This document shows positions 59,929 to 64,000 of a stretch of 64,000 nucleotides of DNA, piece by piece. The stretch spans positions 2,976,001-3,040,000 of the forward strand of contig OZ246020.1 of NCBI GenBank assembly GCA_965230795.1, written 5' to 3'. A program made the translations under genes and the position numbers. The notes under the pieces were generated by a model. That model did no database searches and was not told where the DNA came from. It saw only the letters and a list, made by a program, of their open reading frames with translations. The first letter of the stretch is position 1. Each line of letters begins with the position of its first letter. Source of the stretch: PZPK01 sp965230795. GTDB taxonomy: Bacteria > Pseudomonadota > Gammaproteobacteria > Pseudomonadales > Oleiphilaceae.

Positions 59929-59944
59929 GCAAACTATATGCCAA
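59929..59944 (-). promoter_or_regulatory. Sigma-54 promoter candidate for fliLMNOPQR-flhB
   Basis: On the minus strand TTGGCATATAGTTTGC matches the consensus TTGGCAC-N5-TTGC at all but one of the defined positions, with GG and GC ten bases apart. The predicted start is near 59917, about 40 bases before the fliL GTG. Confidence 0.65.
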
Positions 59945-60063
59945 GAAAACCGGGTTTGCACTGTTATCAGAGCAAAAATAAACGCTTTTTTCTCAGTAGC
60001 TTAGGAAGTTTTCTTTCGACACGTTCTAAGAGTAGTTTAGCGCAAGGAGAGGAAAACGGGGAA

Positions 60064-60121
60064 CTGGACGCTGGACGCTGGACGCTGGACGCTGGACGCT
60101 GGACGCTGGACGCTGGACGCT
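60064..60121. repeat. Perfect heptanucleotide tandem array, unit CTGGACG, about 8 copies
   Basis: CTGGACG is repeated without error for 58 bases (8.3 copies) in the fliK-fliL intergenic region, about 120 bases upstream of the fliL promoter candidate. It shares the 7-base period with the arrays at 28058 and 29549 but has a different unit. Confidence 0.95.
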
Positions 60122-60298
60122 TTTAGCGTGAAGCCAAAATCACCTGGGGCAAGTATGCATTCAAAACTAATGTTGGTCAGACCAATAAATGCAAGTTGAT
60201 AGAACCGCTGGCATACCGAAGCCAGAGCATATCAAAGCCTGGCTACCTATTTTTTAACGTCGTGTCCGACGCCTGTCTTCAGTCGTCAGACATCAATG

Positions 60299-61882
60299 CT
60301 AGGCATAGTAATCAACAAGCCCGATACCGGTAGTCTCGCTTACCAGCTCTTCCGACTCAGATCCGTCGAGACCTTGTGCATCGGAGCCACCCGCTCCTCC
60401 TGAAGATGTCCCACCCTCACCGGACTGCTGGAAGGCTTCAGCAAAGGTCTGTTCCTGCTGACCGCCGCCTACATCGACATCTTTGAGTTCGACGCCGTTA
60501 GCATCCATCATCTCACGAAGTCGATGTACGTTGGCGTCCAATAATTCCCGCACACTGGCATTCTGGGCATTAAAGGTAATACTGGCCTGGTCATTCTGAA
60601 CCTGAATCTTGACTTCAACCGGACCCAACTCGCGAGGGTTCAACTGAATCTCTGCAGACTGAATATTACGCCCTGTCATCCAGACAATTTTCTGACTCAT
60701 CTGGTTCGCCCATTCCGGATCGCCAACCGGAACACCAACACCGGTCGCATATTGACGCAAGCCGGCTCCGGATACACGCGATTGCAGCTCAGCCAGACGG
60801 TTACTCTGAGCACTATCCACCTGCTTGGGCTGAATCAGCTCATCGGCGACGTCTCCTGCTGCATCACCAACGCTTAGGGCATCAAAATGTGTTTTGAACT
60901 GAGCGTCGGCTTCGCTGGTCGCATTCATCTGCGCCATCATCTGAACATTCATGGAATTGTTATTCGCATCGGTATTTACCGCCGGATTGACGCCAGCATT
61001 CTGAAGCTGCGCATTCACACCCGGTTGCATATCAACCGGACGAGTTGCCGTCGTATTCAGCGCTCCACGTCCGTTTTCGCCTTGCGCTCTCTGAGCCAGC
61101 CCTGCATTCCAGGCCGCTGCATTGGCGCTCATCTGTGATTGGACACCTGGGTCGGTTGACTGCCCCGGCGGAACACCGTTCAGGCTTGCTCCGTTGCTTT
61201 GTAGCGACCAGGCCTGCTGCTGGGTATTCAAACCTTCAGCTTTGTTGTCAGGCCTCGACGCTGACGGGCTCATGTCACTGGCCCGGGAGCTGGTTGCTGC
61301 TTGGGTTAAAGGAATGCCAAACCCATTCTGACCGACAAACAGCGAATCTGTCTCCGTTGCGCCTTGAGCCCCCTTTCCTTGAGGCATACCGGACAACATC
61401 CATGCGCCCCCGGAAACTTGCTCATCACTAACTCCTGTCTCGGGCGACAAGCCGGACACATCAATACCAAACTGGGAAAGGTCAATGCTCTCACCACTAC
61501 TTTCCAGCAAGGCAAGGTTTTCAGAGAGCGCTGAAATCATCTCTTCGGGCGACGCACCGGGCGGCAACATTTGTCCCAGGCTCATCGATTGGGGGGACAG
61601 CTCTTGCCCCTCAAGTAATCCGGGAGCAAGTGGCAAGGCGGCAGCGTTCAACTGACCTAACTGATCCGAATGCTGCTGAAGCAGTAGCTGCCATTCATCT
61701 GGACTGCTTTTGTCAATTCCCGCATCATCGGCGAGAGCTTGCAAGGACGACAGAATCCCGGCAAACCCCTGATTTCCCTCAACTTTACCTTGATCAGCAG
61801 ACTGACCCGGTTGACCACTCAAGGTGATTGCTGATTGCGAAGCAGGAGGTGTTGCAACTGGAAACAAAGCAAACTGGTACAT
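60299..61882 (-). CDS. fliK: FliK, flagellar hook-length control protein
   Basis: FliK measures hook length and triggers the FlhB switch. The 527-residue product has a long Gln/Asn/Ser/Ala-rich unstructured N-terminal part (residues 1-380) and the conserved C-terminal domain (about 400-490: WANQMSQKIVWMTGRNIQSA, IQLNPRELGPVEVKIQVQND, RLREMMDANGVELKDVDVGG), then a Gly/Ser tail. The characteristic L-x-P-x-x-L-G-x-V-E motif is intact. It is the first gene of the leftward flagellar region and has a sigma-54-type site about 85 bases upstream. Confidence 0.94.
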   Translation of the reverse strand: MYQFALFPVATPPASQSAITLSGQPGQSADQGKVEGNQGFAGILSSLQALADDAGIDKSSPDEWQLLLQQHSDQLGQLNAAALPLAPGLLEGQELSPQSMSLGQMLPPGASPEEMISALSENLALLESSGESIDLSQFGIDVSGLSPETGVSDEQVSGGAWMLSGMPQGKGAQGATETDSLFVGQNGFGIPLTQAATSSRASDMSPSASRPDNKAEGLNTQQQAWSLQSNGASLNGVPPGQSTDPGVQSQMSANAAAWNAGLAQRAQGENGRGALNTTATRPVDMQPGVNAQLQNAGVNPAVNTDANNNSMNVQMMAQMNATSEADAQFKTHFDALSVGDAAGDVADELIQPKQVDSAQSNRLAELQSRVSGAGLRQYATGVGVPVGDPEWANQMSQKIVWMTGRNIQSAEIQLNPRELGPVEVKIQVQNDQASITFNAQNASVRELLDANVHRLREMMDANGVELKDVDVGGGQQEQTFAEAFQQSGEGGTSSGGAGGSDAQGLDGSESEELVSETTGIGLVDYYA

Positions 61883-61966
61883 GGTTAGTTCTCACCCTTG
61901 CTCACTGACATAAAGGCACAGGATCAGTGAAACGTTGATTTCAAAGGACGCCTATAAACTGGAGGT

Positions 61967-61983
61967 TGCGAGATTCGGGCCAA
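61967..61983 (-). promoter_or_regulatory. Sigma-54 promoter candidate for fliK
   Basis: On the minus strand TTGGCCCGAATCTCGCA has GG and GC ten bases apart and matches the extended consensus TTGGCACG-N4-TTGCA except for one base in each element. Transcription would start near 61956, about 73 bases before the fliK ATG. Confidence 0.5.
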
Positions 61984-62155
61984 GTTCAAATCTCGCGTTA
62001 TCCTGTATTTACTGGTGCGGCCGGCAATGTCCTTGCACCCGACGGGAAGAATGCAAATCCGACGCCATCCTTTGCGGTCAAATAGGCTTTTGATGGACGG
62101 CAGCAAAAAGTAAGGGGGAAAAACAAGAGAGCATGACGACGGGCTTGCCGATCGC

Positions 62156-62797
62156 CTAGGATCGCCACTCACCAGCGCCGAGCCAGATCAGTCGCAGTTT
62201 TTTTACCAGGCTCTCCACATACACGCTGGCATTCTTTGCCTGAAGGTTTGGTTGATCAAGCAGATCTATCGTGCTGGCAAACACCGTCTCAACAATCAGT
62301 TGCGAGATCCATTCCAAATCCTCTGTCGTAATTGCCAGGAAGATTGGAAGTCGACGAATATCGACCGCCAGTTCACTGGAGAAATAGCGCAATTCAGCTC
62401 GCACCGCATCACGTAAGACGGGCGTGGCGCCTGTGCGGCACTGGCTCATAAAATGGAAGTAGTCCCGGTTGTCGATCACAAACTTCGCATACACGCGGAT
62501 AGAATCCCGCGTCAGGTTTTCGATGTAGTCTTCCCGGTTCCGGGCCTGTCGCATTAATTTCCTTAACATCAGCCCAAGCTCGTCAAGCAGACTTAGACCC
62601 AACTCTTCCATGTCACGGAAATGCCGGTAAAACGAGGTCGGTACAACACCGGCCTGTTTTGCGACTTCTCGCAAACTAATGCTGGTAAAGCTGTTGCCCT
62701 CTCCAACCAGCGTTAACGCCGATTGCATGAGGGATTTCCGTGTGCGCTGTTTCTTTAATTCTCTGCTGGACACTGACCCGTTTCCTGAGTTTGACAT
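62156..62797 (-). CDS. FabR/DesT-type TetR repressor of unsaturated fatty acid genes
   Basis: TetR-family regulators of the FabR/DesT type sense acyl-CoA or acyl-ACP saturation and repress desaturation genes. The helix-turn-helix and following segment are very close to Escherichia coli FabR as I recall it: FTSISLREVAKQAGVVPTSF, YRHFRDMEELGLSLLDELGL, MLRKLMRQARNRED. The C-terminal ligand domain is more diverged. The ATG at 62797 has GGGA upstream; the frame is open to 62845 without similarity. It is divergent from a DesC-like reductase gene, as desT is in Pseudomonas, and three related palindromes lie between. Confidence 0.88.
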   Translation of the reverse strand: MSNSGNGSVSSRELKKQRTRKSLMQSALTLVGEGNSFTSISLREVAKQAGVVPTSFYRHFRDMEELGLSLLDELGLMLRKLMRQARNREDYIENLTRDSIRVYAKFVIDNRDYFHFMSQCRTGATPVLRDAVRAELRYFSSELAVDIRRLPIFLAITTEDLEWISQLIVETVFASTIDLLDQPNLQAKNASVYVESLVKKLRLIWLGAGEWRS

Positions 62798-62848
62798 GGT
62801 TTCCCGACATATACCGTGGCGGCATATTGGCATGTACAGGAGCACCTA

Positions 62849-62864
62849 GTGTTCAAGTGTACAC
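62849..62864. promoter_or_regulatory. FabR/DesT-like operator 1 (next to the repressor gene)
   Basis: GTGTTCA-AG-TGTACAC: seven-base arms with one mismatch around a two-base centre. It sits about 52 bases before the repressor ATG, in position for autoregulation. It has the same design as the sites at 62951 and 62992. Confidence 0.65.
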
Positions 62865-62950
62865 CAAAATATATGTATTGTTCGATAAGAAGAGCCTATC
62901 CTAAACGCCTACATTAGATATTTTATAAGCTGTGCCGCCAAACAATTTTA

Positions 62951-62966
62951 GTGCACAAGTGTTGAC
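62951..62966. promoter_or_regulatory. FabR/DesT-like operator 2 (middle of the intergenic region)
   Basis: GTGCACA-AG-TGTTGAC with flanking A and T reads AGTGCACAAGTGTTGACT, close to the DesT site of Pseudomonas aeruginosa as I recall it (AGTGAAC...TGTTGACT). The arms have two mismatches. It lies 66 bases before the reductase ATG. Confidence 0.6.
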
Positions 62967-62991
62967 TGAAATACAAAACACCGATAGATTG

Positions 62992-63007
62992 GTGTACAAC
63001 TGTACAC
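62992..63007. promoter_or_regulatory. FabR/DesT-like operator 3 (perfect palindrome, next to the reductase gene)
   Basis: GTGTACA-AC-TGTACAC has perfect seven-base arms around two bases and ends 25 bases before the reductase ATG, so binding here would cover the transcription start or leader of that gene. The 16-base core matches the GTACA-NN-TGTxC design of FabR sites. Confidence 0.7.
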
Positions 63008-63032
63008 TTAAATGATCTCCAGGGAGGTCACC

Positions 63033-64000
63033 ATGACGCTAGTTGACACTATCCATAAGCAAATCACCGCCCCGCTTTCCCTCGCCAACACACTAACGAC
63101 ACACGTTAATGCGACCAGTACCGCTTTTGCTGAAGCACTTGCTCGCACATCCGGCCTGTTTGGCGAAGCGACAGAACGACTGTTGCGTCCTTTCGAAGGT
63201 CTGCTGGAAGATATTGAACCCCTGTGGACCGTGCGCCATATGAACGCAAAAGTCGTTGCCATTGAAGCAGAAACCCCGTCGGTTAAATCCTTCATACTAC
63301 AGCCTTCAATACACTGGAGAGGATTTAAAGCCGGCCAAAGCATTCGAATCGGCATTCAGCAAGAAGGCGTGTTTCATCATCGCTACTATTCTCTGTCTTG
63401 CAGCCCCGAATCATTCAAACAGTCGGGATTCATCCGCATTACCGTCAAGCGGGTGCCAGACGGACAGGTATCTCCTTTCCTGCATCAATCAGTCCGCGTT
63501 GGTGATGTGCTCGCAATCGGTCCCGCACAAGGTGAGTTTATACTCGGTGATACTGCTACTACTCCTGATGATGTCGCGCCTACCCATTTGTTTATCGCCG
63601 GAGGAAGCGGAATCACCCCGATCATGTCTATGCTGGAGTCCTTGTATCACACGCACCACTTGGCAAGGGCCACACTGCTCTACTCCGTGCGAGATGCCGG
63701 CGAGTTGATCTTTCGGTCTCGCTTGCTCAGCCTGGCAAAGCAACACCCCTCGTTTCGAATTGTGCCGTTGTTCTCGGAGAGCCGAGGCCACATCAGCCAA
63801 GCGGATCTTGCCAGCGAATACCCGGGCGCTTCGACTCAAACCATTTATCTATGTGGTCCTGGAGGATTTCGCCGAACCGTATTGGCACATCTTGACGCGC
63901 TTGGCATGAATCTTACTTTTGTTCGACAGGAATCGTTCGGCATGCGAGCGGATGACCAGGTGCCACTGACAAACAATGCCAAAGATGGACGGGTTTGCTT
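63033..64000 (+). CDS. DesC-like ferredoxin-NADP reductase family oxidoreductase (partial)
   Basis: The frame runs open from ATG 63033 (GGAGG nearby) to the window end, so the C-terminus is missing. After about 75 N-terminal residues with no clear domain come an FAD-binding domain (HHRYYSLSCSPE, the RxYS motif near residue 117), an NAD(P)-binding domain (LFIAGGSGITPIMSMLESLY near 188; YLCGPGGFRRTV near 270) and the beginning of what is probably a 2Fe-2S ferredoxin domain (FVRQESFGM). In Pseudomonas DesC supplies electrons to the acyl-CoA desaturase DesB; a desaturase gene is predicted just outside the window. Confidence 0.85.
   Translation, partial: MTLVDTIHKQITAPLSLANTLTTHVNATSTAFAEALARTSGLFGEATERLLRPFEGLLEDIEPLWTVRHMNAKVVAIEAETPSVKSFILQPSIHWRGFKAGQSIRIGIQQEGVFHHRYYSLSCSPESFKQSGFIRITVKRVPDGQVSPFLHQSVRVGDVLAIGPAQGEFILGDTATTPDDVAPTHLFIAGGSGITPIMSMLESLYHTHHLARATLLYSVRDAGELIFRSRLLSLAKQHPSFRIVPLFSESRGHISQADLASEYPGASTQTIYLCGPGGFRRTVLAHLDALGMNLTFVRQESFGMRADDQVPLTNNAKDGRVC

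Larger units (their letters stand above)
59879..60298. other. Intergenic region fliK-fliL
   Basis: These 420 bases contain the fliL promoter candidate (59929-59944), the CTGGACG tandem array (60064-60121), and otherwise nothing recognised. A short imperfect stem GCCAG/CTGGC (about 60214-60246) is present without a T run in the direction of fliK transcription. Confidence 0.55.

Overview
The window is chromosomal DNA of a polarly flagellated gammaproteobacterium of the Pseudomonadales/Oceanospirillales kind. Evidence for this is the mla / yrbG-kdsDC-lptCAB / rpoN-hpf-ptsN-rapZ-ptsO block in its usual order, the rng-maf-mreDCB / gatCAB block, and above all a Pseudomonas-type flagellar/chemotaxis operon (fliKLMNOPQR-flhBAF-fleN-fliA-cheYZAB-motCD-parC-parP-cheW-DUF2802). 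Genus cannot be fixed from the sequence alone. No rRNA, tRNA, CRISPR, insertion sequence or prophage was seen.

Layout. 1-6351: envelope genes, with mlaFE on the minus strand and yrbG, kdsD, kdsC, lptC, lptA, lptB on the plus strand (lipid asymmetry, Kdo supply, LPS export). 6352-10619: rpoN (sigma-54) with hpf and the nitrogen-PTS genes, closed by a terminator. 10620-13604: mgtE, darP and an orphan gene standing where relatives carry tldD. 13605-23346 (minus): nitrilase-like amidase, yhdP, rng, maf and mreDCB. 23347-26922: gatCAB. 26984-38162: a mixed accessory stretch with a quinone oxidoreductase, yjdM, an outer-membrane-like orphan, an AT-rich lipoprotein gene, the formaldehyde pair fghA-frmA, a lipoprotein hydrolase, a solute-binding protein, a diguanylate cyclase, rimO and two small orphans. 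38191-61983: the flagellar/chemotaxis region, all on the minus strand. 62156-64000: a FabR/DesT-type repressor divergent from a DesC-like oxidoreductase cut by the window end, with three related operators between them.

How it fits together. RpoN is encoded here, and three sites with intact GG-N10-GC spacing precede fliK, fliL and flhA; the last two also decide the start codons of their genes. Sigma-28 (FliA) sites precede cheY and lie inside cheB, where one could feed motCD-parC-parP. The most interesting signal is a short acidic helix-like motif. The CheY-binding N-terminus of FliM (LSQDEIDALL) and C-terminus of CheZ (DDVDDLLSSLGF) are echoed by four tandem copies in the CheA linker, which has no visible P2 domain, and more loosely by the N-termini of the ParP-like protein and of an unrecognised 140-residue protein between parC and parP. 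This suggests a multivalent docking code within one operon.

Heptanucleotide tandem arrays occur in three intergenic regions (28058, 29549, 60064). Start codons were moved from the longest ORF where a Shine-Dalgarno sequence, a promoter or family length argued for it; this is stated per gene.
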